Source of the DNA: Ruminococcus sp.
Lineage (GTDB): Bacteria > Bacillota > Clostridia > Oscillospirales > Ruminococcaceae
Assembly: GCF_024692365.1 (NCBI RefSeq)
Contig: NZ_JAILMR010000008.1
Coordinates: forward strand, 1-64,000
Direction: 5' to 3'
Length of the DNA: 64,000 nucleotides
Of this stretch, positions 63,905-64,000 are shown in pieces. Below the pieces are notes generated by a model. That model was not told the DNA's origin, did no database searches, and saw only the letters and a program-made list of their open reading frames with translations. The stretch's first letter is position 1, and every line of letters starts with the position of its first letter. A program made the translations under genes and the position numbers.

Positions 63905-64000
63905 CTAACTCAACTCCTCTGTATCTGGCTATGGAATAAACGTCCTTGTCGCCTCTGCCCGACAGGTTTATAACTACTATCTTATCTTTGCCCATCTCGG
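63894..64000 (-). CDS. trpB: Tryptophan synthase beta subunit, C-terminal end
   Basis: Only about 35 C-terminal codons lie in the window, ending at TAG (63894-63896). The translated end contains [20 protein letters not shown], the hallmark C-terminal Gly/Ser-rich phosphate loop region and Asp-Lys-Asp of TrpB. The remainder is cut by the window edge. Confidence 0.93.
   Translation of the reverse strand, partial: EMGKDKIVVINLSGRGDKDVYSIARYRGVELDEK

Overview
The window looks like chromosome from a low-to-moderate GC anaerobic Firmicute of the Ruminococcus / Oscillospiraceae type. The signs are a type I dockerin (52875-54395), two glycoside hydrolases without signal peptides (GH113-like and GH5-like), a fused IspH-ribosomal protein S1 gene, a class III fructose-1,6-bisphosphatase, ATP-type PEP carboxykinase, a T-box leader, and promoters of TTGACA-17-TATAAT form with many extended TGn -10 elements. 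Species assignment is inference. I see no rRNA, tRNA, CRISPR array, insertion sequence or prophage.

Layout. 0.2-0.9 kb: MarR regulator plus a small Cys-rich protein. 1.2-5.6 kb: an operon of ECF-type sigma factor, probable membrane anti-sigma factor and two lipoproteins, one with a von Willebrand A domain. 5.9-10.7 kb: metE, an Mrp/NBP35 Fe-S carrier and a MATE exporter. 11.0-14.2 kb: a lipoprotein, then a T-box leader (probable valine specifier) ahead of a GNAT acetyltransferase, an unknown Cys-containing protein and an SPL-type radical SAM protein. 14.4-19.7 kb: tyrS, RlmA-like methyltransferase, GH113-like enzyme, a membrane protein and purA. 20-28.4 kb: lipoprotein, uppP, ftsK, ComEC-like MBL hydrolase, DUF3006 protein, RpiR regulator, flavoprotein. 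28.5-31.8 kb: two consecutive gene fusions, Cmk-PlsC and IspH-S1. 32-44.5 kb: class A PBP, RNA methyltransferase, HAD phosphatase, AIM24-like protein, IspD/TarI-like cytidylyltransferase, zincin-like membrane protein, GNAT, PRPP synthetase, thrH, a CapD-type sugar epimerase/dehydratase and an M15 peptidase. 44.5-52.7 kb: Spx/ArsC-like protein, pckA, RNase Z, GH5 enzyme, flavin reductase and fbp. 58.7-64 kb: bioB under a BirA-type operator, an rnhA-iscS-mnmA operon, and trpA with the end of trpB.

The most interesting block is 52.8-58.4 kb. An ApbE flavin transferase lipoprotein, a NusG-domain-II protein and a Gx-transporter protein (the EetA/EetB pair known from Listeria extracellular electron transfer) lie on the minus strand, followed by a secreted Tp47-like protein that ends in a dockerin. 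Divergent from them is a membrane protein joining a ferric-reductase-like heme module, a long charged linker and a C-terminal FMN-binding domain with the SGAT flavinylation motif. At least five TTAG-N6-CTAA palindromes sit at the promoters of this block, and three of them lie close to the start of each transcription unit. I read this as a coregulated extracytosolic flavin-based electron-transfer system with a possible cell-surface or cellulosome-attached component. Function and regulator are inferred, not shown.

Other points of note are an ideal internal Shine-Dalgarno and in-frame ATG that could release free S1 from the IspH-S1 fusion, and the unusual T-box target operon.
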